The position numbers and the translations under genes are program-made. The notes beneath the pieces were generated by a model that saw only the letters and a list, made by a program, of their open reading frames with translations, did not search any database and had not been told where the DNA came from. DNA of 17,707 bases from positions 1 to 17,707 of the forward strand of contig DEYX01000017.1 in assembly GCA_002365025.1 (NCBI GenBank), written 5' to 3'. Below are positions 8,092 through 16,365 of the stretch, piece by piece. The stretch is from Hungatella sp. UBA3147. Its GTDB lineage: Bacteria; Bacillota; Clostridia; Lachnospirales; Lachnospiraceae. Each line of letters opens with the position of its first letter. The stretch's first letter is position 1.

Positions 8092-8131
8092 AAAAATAAG
8101 GAAGAACCATAAATCCGGTGCTCCCTTATTT
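8092..8131 (-). terminator. Rho-independent terminator/attenuator between GH42 and the sensor kinase
   Basis: On the minus strand AAATAAGGGAGCACC (8117-8131) pairs with GGTTCTTCCTTATTT (8094-8108): fifteen positions with one mismatch and one G-U pair, loop of eight (GGATTTAT), then a run of T residues (8092-8096 plus the last stem bases). It starts 20 bases after the GH42 stop. It should end most transcripts from the hydrolase genes, with some read-through into the kinase. Confidence 0.75.
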
Positions 8132-8151
8132 CTCTTTTCTAATGCCTATCC

Positions 8152-10167
8152 TTACACAATGACCTTAAAACCATTCTGCGCTATGATTATCTCCTGCAGA
8201 AGCTCCTCTTTCGTCAGAAAATCCGACTTTCCTGCCGGAATACAGACAGTTTTCTCCTGTCCGGAAAAATTAAACAGGAAATAGATCTGTTTTTCCTGAC
8301 AGATCCTGCTTATCACCTGAACTCCTTCCGGAGCTTCTATCTCATCCTTCCAATTGCAGACAGGGCCTAACAGCGACTTAAAAAGTACCCTCCATGCCGG
8401 ATCTTCCAGATCCGTTCCCACATAATAAGCCGTTCCCTCCCCATAGGAATGTTGGGAAATTACCATAGAGTCCTTCTTATAAGTATCCTTGTAGAACCCA
8501 AGGAGTTTTGCATCCCCCGCCAGCAGCTCGCTCCATGCTTTGTCCCTTGTTTCCACCTCATCTTCCTCAGATGCCAGACGGATGCCTAACTTGGTCCGGT
8601 TGCTGTCAAACACCGGCTCAACCTCCTGTACCGTAACTCCGAATACCTCGTCAAGATGGGCCGGAAGAGGTATGGTATACCCCAGGTTATCCTCATTTTT
8701 AACACCGGTCAAAAAGGTGGCGATCAAAATTCCACCCTGTTTTACATATTCCTGTAGCCTCTTTGCCGTCTCCTTTTTCAGAACAAAGGAAGCCGGTAGC
8801 ACCAATGCCTTGTACGACAGGAAATCACGTTCAAGGGAAATCACATCAGAATGAATCCCAATACGCTCTAAATTATAATACAACTTCCCGGCAAAATCCA
8901 TATAAGAAAATTCAGGCTCATTGACCGGCTTAATTTTCAGGGCCCAATGGCTGTCATAATCCAGCAGAATCCCAACTTCCGAGCAGAAAGAGGTTTCTTT
9001 TAAGGGTTCCAGCTGTTTTAACAGGTTGGCTGTTTCCTGCATTTCATAATACCGCCGTCTGGGAATCCCGTCTAAATCCACGATCGCATAGTTTAATTGC
9101 TCTGCCCCCGCCGGAAAGCTGCGGAACTGATAGTGCAAAAGTAAATCGGCCCCATTGGCAAATGCCTGAACCACCGCCTGCTTCAATGCACCGGGTCCGG
9201 GCTGCAGCCGTCCCGTCCCACTCAGCCTGTGGCCTCCGCCGGACATAAATTCCATGACCCAGAACGGTTCGGAAGGCTTCACCCCTCTGCCAAATGCATA
9301 TGGGAAGGAATCCACCCAGGCATCCCGAAGATTGGGATAATAATCAAAGGCATAGCAATCTAAGTTTTCAAAGCCTTTAAAATAATCAATGCTGTTGGTC
9401 ACAAGTCCCGTTCCATTGGTAGTTACCGGATAGGAAGTAAAAGCCTTCAGGATATCCGCCTGAATGTTTTGAAAATCGATCTGGCTTTCACTGGAAAACC
9501 GTTCGAACTCCAGACGGACCGTGGGGTTTTCATAAAAGTCCCGTATCTGGATCTGCGCCCCCGGCTCAATGGTATTGACCGGTGGGTTGATCTGTTCAAA
9601 GGCCCGGTACTCCTGGGACCAGAAGATGGCTCCGCTTTTCCTGTTAAAGGTTTCGATCCCGCCGTATTTCTGTTCCAGCCAATCCTGAAACTTCTTCCTG
9701 CAGTTTTCGCAGGTACATCTGCCCGTTCCTTCCTGGGCCAGTTCATTGTCTATCTGGAACCCTGCCACATAGGGATTCCTGCCATAATGCTTCCCTATGG
9801 CTTCAGCGATGCCGGCACAGGCCTTCCTGTATGTTTCGTGATTATAGCATCCATGTCTTCTGCCTCCGAAAGGACGGCTAATCCTCCTGTTATCCTGATA
9901 AAACATATCCGGCCAGGCTTCTACCATCCACGCCGGGGGACATGCCGTAGGAGTTCCTACGATCGTACGGATGCCTGCCTGCCCCAGTTCCTCAATCACC
10001 GGGTCCAGCCAGGAAAAGTCATATCTTCCTTCCTCGGGTTCCATCCGGCACCAGGAAAACTCTCCCATTCGGACTGTATTGATTCCCGATTCCTTTATCA
10101 GCTTTAAATCCCATTTAAGCTCTTCTTGGCTTTTATGTTCCGGGTAATAGGATACTCCATATAACAT
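8152..10167 (-). CDS. GH42 beta-galactosidase / alpha-L-arabinopyranosidase family enzyme
   Basis: 671 residues, the usual GH42 length. The catalytic TIM barrel starts with YGVSYYPE and contains the acid/base pair N141-E142 (GFQIDNELAQ) and the nucleophile E306 (FWVMEFMSGGG). Four cysteines (C107 and C151, C153, C156 in GRCTCENC) match the metal site of many GH42 enzymes. The trimerisation domain (about 390-600) and a small C-terminal beta domain follow. It should remove terminal beta-D-galactose or alpha-L-arabinopyranose from imported oligosaccharides in the cytoplasm; no signal peptide is visible. The ATG at 10167 has an AAGGAGG site that overlaps the stop of the GH127 gene 12 bases upstream, so it is coupled to it. 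Which of the two sugars is preferred cannot be read. Confidence 0.93.
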   Translation of the reverse strand: MLYGVSYYPEHKSQEELKWDLKLIKESGINTVRMGEFSWCRMEPEEGRYDFSWLDPVIEELGQAGIRTIVGTPTACPPAWMVEAWPDMFYQDNRRISRPFGGRRHGCYNHETYRKACAGIAEAIGKHYGRNPYVAGFQIDNELAQEGTGRCTCENCRKKFQDWLEQKYGGIETFNRKSGAIFWSQEYRAFEQINPPVNTIEPGAQIQIRDFYENPTVRLEFERFSSESQIDFQNIQADILKAFTSYPVTTNGTGLVTNSIDYFKGFENLDCYAFDYYPNLRDAWVDSFPYAFGRGVKPSEPFWVMEFMSGGGHRLSGTGRLQPGPGALKQAVVQAFANGADLLLHYQFRSFPAGAEQLNYAIVDLDGIPRRRYYEMQETANLLKQLEPLKETSFCSEVGILLDYDSHWALKIKPVNEPEFSYMDFAGKLYYNLERIGIHSDVISLERDFLSYKALVLPASFVLKKETAKRLQEYVKQGGILIATFLTGVKNEDNLGYTIPLPAHLDEVFGVTVQEVEPVFDSNRTKLGIRLASEEDEVETRDKAWSELLAGDAKLLGFYKDTYKKDSMVISQHSYGEGTAYYVGTDLEDPAWRVLFKSLLGPVCNWKDEIEAPEGVQVISRICQEKQIYFLFNFSGQEKTVCIPAGKSDFLTKEELLQEIIIAQNGFKVIV

Positions 10168-10179
10168 TGACCTTCCTCC

Positions 10180-12183
10180 TTATCCTTGCTTTTCACTGCC
10201 GAATCTGTTTCTGACTACGGGCATCCAGATACGCATCTCATTTAACCCGCGGTTATCCCAGGCAAAATAAGGAATCATACGCACCGGGACCGGTTCATAG
10301 CCTTCCTCAGAGTAATCCTGGTAAAGGGAATTTCTGTCATATTCCGGTCCATGAATTTTCTTCAAAAACGTGGCCGCAAGCCCGGTCACTTTCCGGCCTT
10401 CTATCTCAATCTCCTCCGGCTTAAACCGTACATCTGACGGAACGAACAGATCGTCAATGGTTTCTGCCGGAGCGTCTATGCCTTCCAGACAGTACACCAG
10501 AGGCCCTCGTTCCACTGCCACCTGATTGCAGTCTTCTTCCACCAGAACATGGGCACAGGTCAGACGGGGCATCATCCCTAAATCCAGAATGACCACGGTA
10601 TGTTCCGGATCTTCTATTTCCACGGTCAGAAAACTGCCCCTGTCCGCAACCGAAAGCGTCCTTTCCCATAGACACTTCTGCCCGTTTTCAGTTTTCTGAA
10701 CCCTACTTTCTCCCCGCACCCAGGATGGGATCCTTAAATGCAGCTTTACTGGCAGATTCTTCTTCATGTGTTCAAAACGAAAGCTTATTTTTCCGTCATA
10801 TGGATAGTCCGTTTCCTGAACCAGAACACCTTCACAGCCATTCATGAGTTTCATCTCCGCCCGGCTGGCACCGTATAATACCGGATAAATGCCGGTATCG
10901 TCTATGGTGTAAGCGTATTCACTCAACTGGGCAATCAGCCTGGCCAAGTTAGGCGGACAGCAGTAGCTCAAAATATATTCTGTCCGCTCCTGTCCCCAAA
11001 TTAGCTCATAAGGGAGTTTTTTTGCCCGGCGCAGCATGTTCTCATAGAAGAATCTCTTCCCATCCAGGCTGATTGCTGCCAGATTCCCATTCAGGACCAT
11101 CCGTTCCAAAACCTCTGCATACTCTGCTTTTTTCTCCATGCAAAACATGCGGTATGCCCAATATACGCCTCCCACAGAGGCACAGGTCTCATTGTATGCC
11201 GTCACATTGGGAAGCTGGTATTCATATCCATAAGCCTGATGGACCAGCTGATGGGTGAAAAAGTTTCCATATGGCGACGCACCATTATACAAAGCGCCGC
11301 ATCCTCCGGTTATATAGAGCTTCTGTGTCACAAGGCTGTGCCATACTTTATGAAGAACTTCCGTAAGTTCCGGATTTTCCTCTTCCAGGCACAGATCCGC
11401 CACTCCTGCATACAGGTAATTGGCCCTCACCGCATGGCCGATGATTTTTTCATGCTTCTTAAGAGGAAGTCTGTCCTGGTTGTCATCCAGCCCTTCCTTT
11501 ACACAGTCCCGCAGCTCTATTGCCTTTTTCAGCAAATCCAGATATTCCTGCTTTCCCGTTGTCCGGTATAATTCGGCAAGCCCCATGTAATGGGAAGGGC
11601 ATACAGCGGTCTGTGCTTCTCCGCTCTTCCTGGCCTCTTCATACAGATGCTTTAAATATCCGGCGGCTTTCTCGGCAATCGCAAGAAAGCTGTCACTGCC
11701 TGTCACACGTTTATACAAACAGGCAGCGGTGAACAGATGGCCGAAATTATAGACTTCAAAATCGTTAATATCACCAAGTCTTGCGTCTCTCCCCTTCTTC
11801 TCACTGATAATCTGTTTCGTGGAAATATATCCGTCAGGCATCTGTGCCCTGCCGATCAATCCAACATAATCCTCAAGCGCTTCCAAAAGCTGCCGGTCAT
11901 CTCCCAGGGCCGCCGTATAAACAGCAGATTCCATCCATTTATAAAAATCACCGTCTCCAAAAACAGTGCCATCAAAATCACCGTCTGATTCACCCGCCGC
12001 GATCTTAAAATTTTCTGTCACATGACTGATGTCTTTACTCTCAAACATCTTTCGCAGATGGGGGACCGTAGAATTCATGCAGGTATCAAGCCGTTCCTTG
12101 TATAGCCCGTCTGTCCATTTCACCGCCCGAAAGGGAAGACCGCAAACCCGGGCAAAGGGTGAACTTATTAAATCTGTCAGCAT
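10180..12183 (-). CDS. GH127 family glycoside hydrolase (beta-L-arabinofuranosidase type, DUF1680)
   Basis: 667 residues from the ATG at 12183, chosen because GAGGAGGAG lies just upstream; a GTG at 12198 in the same frame has no comparable site. The fold is an (alpha/alpha)6 barrel plus C-terminal beta domains. The zinc-cysteine centre of GH127 is intact: E332 and C334 in AYNETCASVGG, C408 and C409 in SYCCPPNLAR, with C408 the expected nucleophile. In the characterised enzyme HypBA1 the acid/base glutamate lies 16 residues before the zinc-binding glutamate; here that position is Q316 (HQAYGYEYQLPN). The protein may therefore belong to a variant subgroup with altered acid/base or specificity. 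GH127 also includes an aceric acid hydrolase acting on rhamnogalacturonan-II. It lies between GH78 and GH42 in one coupled set, with no signal peptide. Confidence 0.9.
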   Translation of the reverse strand: MLTDLISSPFARVCGLPFRAVKWTDGLYKERLDTCMNSTVPHLRKMFESKDISHVTENFKIAAGESDGDFDGTVFGDGDFYKWMESAVYTAALGDDRQLLEALEDYVGLIGRAQMPDGYISTKQIISEKKGRDARLGDINDFEVYNFGHLFTAACLYKRVTGSDSFLAIAEKAAGYLKHLYEEARKSGEAQTAVCPSHYMGLAELYRTTGKQEYLDLLKKAIELRDCVKEGLDDNQDRLPLKKHEKIIGHAVRANYLYAGVADLCLEEENPELTEVLHKVWHSLVTQKLYITGGCGALYNGASPYGNFFTHQLVHQAYGYEYQLPNVTAYNETCASVGGVYWAYRMFCMEKKAEYAEVLERMVLNGNLAAISLDGKRFFYENMLRRAKKLPYELIWGQERTEYILSYCCPPNLARLIAQLSEYAYTIDDTGIYPVLYGASRAEMKLMNGCEGVLVQETDYPYDGKISFRFEHMKKNLPVKLHLRIPSWVRGESRVQKTENGQKCLWERTLSVADRGSFLTVEIEDPEHTVVILDLGMMPRLTCAHVLVEEDCNQVAVERGPLVYCLEGIDAPAETIDDLFVPSDVRFKPEEIEIEGRKVTGLAATFLKKIHGPEYDRNSLYQDYSEEGYEPVPVRMIPYFAWDNRGLNEMRIWMPVVRNRFGSEKQG

Positions 12184-12187
12184 CGTT

Positions 12188-12196
12188 CTCCTCCTC
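12188..12196 (-). promoter_or_regulatory. Ribosome binding site deciding the GH127 start
   Basis: GAGGAGGAG on the minus strand, four bases before the ATG at 12183. It lies downstream of the alternative GTG at 12198, so initiation at the ATG is favoured. The site overlaps or directly follows the GH78 stop (12198-12200), linking the two genes. Confidence 0.85.
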
Positions 12197-12197
12197 A

Positions 12198-14846
12198 CTA
12201 TTTTCTGTATAATATTTCAAAGCTGCCGGAGCCTGATTCGGCCGTCATATATCCATCCTCAAGCCGAAAAGCAAGACCATCGGTTTCAGACGGCACCGCC
12301 CCTTTTTCCAGACGTATTTTAACCGCTGCATTAACCGGTACGGTAAATGCAAGCCTCCGCTCTCCCGGCGTCTGCGTTTTTTCCCAGCTGACCCGAATCA
12401 ATCCAAGAGCACTTTTATAAGATCCTTTTGCATATGCAAGGGCATCACCTGTCTGGGGACTGATGATGATATGCCGGTATCCGGAAAAAACCTCATCCGT
12501 TTCAATTCCCAGAACAGAGCGGTACAGCCATTCTCCCACCGCTCCATAGGCATAATGGTTAAAAGAGTTCATATCCGGGCTCCACATGGTTCCATCCGGC
12601 TTTAACCCGTCCCAATGCTCCCAAATAGTGGTCGCCCCCCTCTTAACCTGATACAGCCAGGAAGGAAAATCTTCTTTCAAAAGCAGCTCATAGGCCTTAT
12701 CCGTATATCCATTTCCACTTAATGCATGCAGGAAATAGGGTGTGCCGACAAACCCCGTCACCAGATGCCCTCCCTCTTTCTCAAGCAGTTTAACCAGCTG
12801 TTCAGCCGTCTTCCTCCTGTATGCTTCCGGCACAAGATTAAAATGCAGAGCCAGAATATGGGCTGTCTGAGTCATTGCCGTCATGCTTCCGTCACTTTCA
12901 AAAAATGTGCTCTGAAACTTCTTTACGATTTCTCCATACAATTCTTCATACTCTTTGGCATCCTCTTTTCGCTGCAGGATTAACGCTATTTTCACAAACA
13001 GCCCTGTTGAGTAGGCATAATATGCGGTACAGGTCAAATCATTAGGGGTCGCTCCGAAATAGCTGCCCTCCTCTGCATCAAGCGCCACCCAGTCGCCGAA
13101 CTGCAGCTTATAATTCCAGATATGATCTCTGGCATGGGCTCTCATGAATCCGATCCATTGCTTCATGCTGTCATACTGCTCTTCCAAAATAACCTTATCC
13201 CCATACATCAGATAAAGGGTCCACGGGTTGATCACGGCCACATCAGCCCAGGCCGCCGCGGAATGAGTTCCCTGCGAAAGCAGCCAATCGTCTTTTTCCC
13301 TGCCGCTAATGATGTCCGGTACCACATGGGGTACTCCCCCTTCCGGCATCTGATCCGCAGCCACATCTTTCAGCCATTTTCTGAAAAACGTATAGGAATT
13401 CATCAAATAACAGGAAGTACGGCAGAAAATCTGCGCATCTCCCGTCCAGCCCATTCTCTCATCTCTCTGGGGGCAGTCCGTGGGAATATCCAGAAAATTC
13501 CCCTTCATGCTCCACTTAATATTGCTGTGAAGCTGGTTTACCAAAGGGTGGGAACAGGAAAATTCTCCGGTTTCTTCCATGTCTGAATGCAGGACGCAGG
13601 CTGCCACATCTTCTTCCTTCAGCTCCCCCGGCCAATCCATGACATGAACATACCGAAAGCCCTGGAAGGTGAAATGGGGTTGATAGATCTCTTCGCCTTC
13701 CCCTTTGCAGATATAGCGGATTTCTTCTTTTGCTGACCTTAGATTGTCTGTATAAACATTTCCTGAAGAATCCAGTGTCTCAAAACATTTAAGTTTAACC
13801 TCTTCCCCTGTCCTTCCCCGTACCTTAAACCGTACCCAGCCTGTCAGGTTCTGTCCGAAATCAATGACCAGGTCTCCCTGTGGAGTCTGAAAGATACTCC
13901 CTGCCTCTAAAGTCTCTATTACCTTCACCTTCGAACCGGCCTGGGCGGTCAGGGCACTCTTTGGAAACTCTACCGTTTGTACCCCTTTCCAGCCGTCCGC
14001 ACAGTGGCCAGGATAGTTCCAATCCTCAATTTCCAAGCCGGCGTCATAATTCTCCCCGTCATAAATCTCAGAAAAGGTCACTGGACCCTCATGTCCCAGC
14101 CAACTTTCTTCCGTAAAAAACGTCTCTTCTCTTCCGTCCCGGTAGCGGACCACCAGCTGCATCAGAAAAGACGCCTGGTCTCCGTAATTATTGCGCAGAT
14201 GAAGAAAGCCCATTTTCCCTTTATACCATCCTGCACCAACCAAAGCTCCCAATGCATTGGCTCCCTGTTTCAGCAGATCCGTAACCTCATAGGTCTGATA
14301 GCACAAATGCTTCTTATAGGAGGTCCAGCCAGGGGACATCTCATCCAGACCCACCTTATGTCCGTTAATGTAGAAATGATACAGTCCCAGTGCTGTGGTA
14401 CATGCATAAGCTTCCTGCACTTCACCATTGACTTCAAACACCTTTCGCAGATAAGTGCTTCCCGAGGAGTCTTTATCCTCCGGTCCTTCCGCAGTAATGA
14501 ACTGCGCCTTCCACTGCTCTTGTTCTAAGACTGCAGTGACAAAAAATGCCGGTTCACTGAAGCTGCTTTCTTCCTCTCCATCCTGCACCTGTACCCGGAC
14601 AAAATATTTTTTACAGGAAGAGGGACAAAACCCGGCCGCCTCCACATGGATGGACTCCCTGCTCTTAACCCAGCCGCTTTCATAAACTATGGTCTCAAAG
14701 TCTTCATCCCTGGCAATCTCCAGCCTGTATGCTTCCTGGTTTACATTTTTTTTGTCACTGCAAAGAATCCAGCCAAACCACGGCCTGCCGTCCAGCCCCA
14801 CCGGATTTCTCAAATATTCAATTGTTATTTCCGACACTTTCAGCAT
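12198..14846 (-). CDS. GH78 alpha-L-rhamnosidase
   Basis: 882 residues, typical for the Bac_rhamnosid group. An N-terminal fibronectin-like domain (about 1-105) and beta-sandwich domains (about 110-420) with YINGHKVG and DFGQNLTGW precede the catalytic (alpha/alpha)6 barrel (about 425-780). Conserved catalytic-site motifs are DIPTDCPQRDERMGWTGDAQ (453-472, with D457, D462, E463, D470) and TTIWEHWDG (739-747), whose E743 corresponds to the catalytic base of characterised family members. A C-terminal beta domain closes the protein. It should release non-reducing alpha-L-rhamnose in the cytoplasm; no signal peptide is seen. The ATG at 14846 has a GGGAGAG site. It follows the kinase gene by 42 bases and shares its stop with the region of the next gene. 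Confidence 0.94.
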   Translation of the reverse strand: MLKVSEITIEYLRNPVGLDGRPWFGWILCSDKKNVNQEAYRLEIARDEDFETIVYESGWVKSRESIHVEAAGFCPSSCKKYFVRVQVQDGEEESSFSEPAFFVTAVLEQEQWKAQFITAEGPEDKDSSGSTYLRKVFEVNGEVQEAYACTTALGLYHFYINGHKVGLDEMSPGWTSYKKHLCYQTYEVTDLLKQGANALGALVGAGWYKGKMGFLHLRNNYGDQASFLMQLVVRYRDGREETFFTEESWLGHEGPVTFSEIYDGENYDAGLEIEDWNYPGHCADGWKGVQTVEFPKSALTAQAGSKVKVIETLEAGSIFQTPQGDLVIDFGQNLTGWVRFKVRGRTGEEVKLKCFETLDSSGNVYTDNLRSAKEEIRYICKGEGEEIYQPHFTFQGFRYVHVMDWPGELKEEDVAACVLHSDMEETGEFSCSHPLVNQLHSNIKWSMKGNFLDIPTDCPQRDERMGWTGDAQIFCRTSCYLMNSYTFFRKWLKDVAADQMPEGGVPHVVPDIISGREKDDWLLSQGTHSAAAWADVAVINPWTLYLMYGDKVILEEQYDSMKQWIGFMRAHARDHIWNYKLQFGDWVALDAEEGSYFGATPNDLTCTAYYAYSTGLFVKIALILQRKEDAKEYEELYGEIVKKFQSTFFESDGSMTAMTQTAHILALHFNLVPEAYRRKTAEQLVKLLEKEGGHLVTGFVGTPYFLHALSGNGYTDKAYELLLKEDFPSWLYQVKRGATTIWEHWDGLKPDGTMWSPDMNSFNHYAYGAVGEWLYRSVLGIETDEVFSGYRHIIISPQTGDALAYAKGSYKSALGLIRVSWEKTQTPGERRLAFTVPVNAAVKIRLEKGAVPSETDGLAFRLEDGYMTAESGSGSFEILYRK

Positions 14847-14888
14847 GCTTTCTCTCCCATTCCATTTTAGTTGTCCGGTCCGCTGTAT

Positions 14889-16364
14889 TTAAGCCAGAAT
14901 CTTCCTGACCGATTCTTTCCAGCCCTCATATTTCTTAGCTCTCACTCCTGGCTCCATACTTGGATTATATTGCTTTGCATTCATTTTTTCAAATATATCT
15001 TCCTGATAGACGCCGAGTGAAAGGCCTGCGGCGAAAGCGGCTCCCATTCCGGAGAGCTCTTTTATTTCAGAGACACGTACGTTTGTTCCCAGGATGTCGC
15101 TTTGAAACTGCATCAGGTACTGGTTTTCCGTGGGACCTCCATCCACCCGCAGTTCTGGTATAATGCAGTTCATGTCCTCACGCATAGCCTGAATTACGTC
15201 AGTAATCTGGTAGCCAATGCTTTCCAGTCCGGCCCTGACGATTTCCGCACGGCCTGTGGTTCTTGTCATACCGCTGATGGAAGCGGTAGCACAGCTGTCC
15301 CAATATGGCGCTCCTAAGCCGGTGAAAGCCGGGATTAAGTAGACCTTATCATTTTGGTCGGCAGCTCCTGCAATCTGCTCCGTCTCCTCCGGGGAGGAAA
15401 TCATGTTCATCTTCTCATTCAGCCAGGTAATAACCGCACCTGTATAATTAATGTTACCTTCCAGAATGTAGTTCACCTTTCCGCCCATGCACCAGGCTAA
15501 GGAAGTCACTACCCCATGGGTGCTAAACACCGGTTCTTTTCCCGTATTCATCATGATGGAAGATCCGGTTCCATAGGTTGCTTTTGTCATGCCTTTTTTT
15601 AGACAGCCCTGGCTGAACAGCGCGCCGTGGGAATCTCCCATCACGCCGTGAATAGGAATAGGTACATCAAACAGTCCCTCAAAGTCCGTCATACCAAAAC
15701 ATGAGTCTGAATCTGAAACCTCCGCCAGCCATCGGCTTTTTAAACCGAAAATTTTACAGAGGTCCTGATCCCAAACCAAATCCCTGATATTAAAAAGCTG
15801 CGTCCTGGAAGCGTTTGAATAATCTGTTTTATAAGAAGTTCCTCCTGTCAAACGGTAAACCAACCACGTATCCACAGTTCCGAAGCACAACTCCTCCTTA
15901 TCCGCCCGTTCTTTCAGGCCTTCAACATGTTCCAGAAGCCATTTGAATTTTGAAGCAGGAAAATAAGGGGAAAGGATCAATCCAGTCTTATTCCGTATGA
16001 TTTCCGGATCAACGGTCTCTTCTATTGATTTGCAGATGTCCCAGGATCTGGCGCATTGCCATACGATTGCTAAGGCTTGTGGTTTCCTTGTTTTCTTATC
16101 CCACACAAGGGCAGTTTCCCGCTGATTGCTGATTCCCAGACCAGCAATCTCATTTTTAGGAACTCCGGAGGTTTCCACGAGCTTTCGTACCACTTTTAAC
16201 GTATTTTGGTAGATTTCCTCCGGGTCATGGGAAACATAACCCTCTTCGCTTATGATCTGCCTGTGGGGCACATCCTCTCTTTTTACCAGTTTCCCATGCT
16301 CATCAAAAAGAATAGCCTTCGTTCCCTGAGTGCTCTGGTCCACCGCCAGAATATATTTTGCCAT
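14889..16364 (-). CDS. FGGY carbohydrate kinase, glycerol-kinase-like; candidate apulose kinase
   Basis: 491 residues, full FGGY length. Much of the backbone resembles glycerol kinase: NQRETALVW (R82, E83), VWQC (W102), LSPYFPASK (Y134), FGTVDTW and AFTGLGAPYWD. The catalytic base is D244 in GVMGDSHGALF. Two glycerol-contacting residues of E. coli GlpK are changed: the Gln after the catalytic Asp is S245, and the Phe of GTGCF is S269 in GTGSS. This points to another, probably larger substrate, such as a ketose or branched sugar. It lies directly after a split transketolase (one-base gap), the arrangement of the D-apiose pathway, where this family phosphorylates D-apulose. Alternative: a kinase for another pentulose or tetritol. 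The family call is firm; the substrate is inferred from context. Confidence 0.9.
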   Translation of the reverse strand: MAKYILAVDQSTQGTKAILFDEHGKLVKREDVPHRQIISEEGYVSHDPEEIYQNTLKVVRKLVETSGVPKNEIAGLGISNQRETALVWDKKTRKPQALAIVWQCARSWDICKSIEETVDPEIIRNKTGLILSPYFPASKFKWLLEHVEGLKERADKEELCFGTVDTWLVYRLTGGTSYKTDYSNASRTQLFNIRDLVWDQDLCKIFGLKSRWLAEVSDSDSCFGMTDFEGLFDVPIPIHGVMGDSHGALFSQGCLKKGMTKATYGTGSSIMMNTGKEPVFSTHGVVTSLAWCMGGKVNYILEGNINYTGAVITWLNEKMNMISSPEETEQIAGAADQNDKVYLIPAFTGLGAPYWDSCATASISGMTRTTGRAEIVRAGLESIGYQITDVIQAMREDMNCIIPELRVDGGPTENQYLMQFQSDILGTNVRVSEIKELSGMGAAFAAGLSLGVYQEDIFEKMNAKQYNPSMEPGVRAKKYEGWKESVRKILA

Positions 16365-16365
16365 A

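Noticed and set aside
9469..10107. Plus-strand open frame of 212 codons opposite GH42
   Set aside because: Lies entirely within a well-supported GH42 gene on the other strand; no ribosome site or family motifs, so a shadow frame.
12184..12198. GTG start at 12198 for the GH127 gene
   Set aside because: The strong ribosome site lies downstream of it and directly before the ATG at 12183.
14889..16364. Annotation as ordinary glycerol kinase (glpK)
   Set aside because: Two glycerol-contact residues are changed and the neighbours are transketolase and plant-glycan hydrolases, not glycerol uptake genes.
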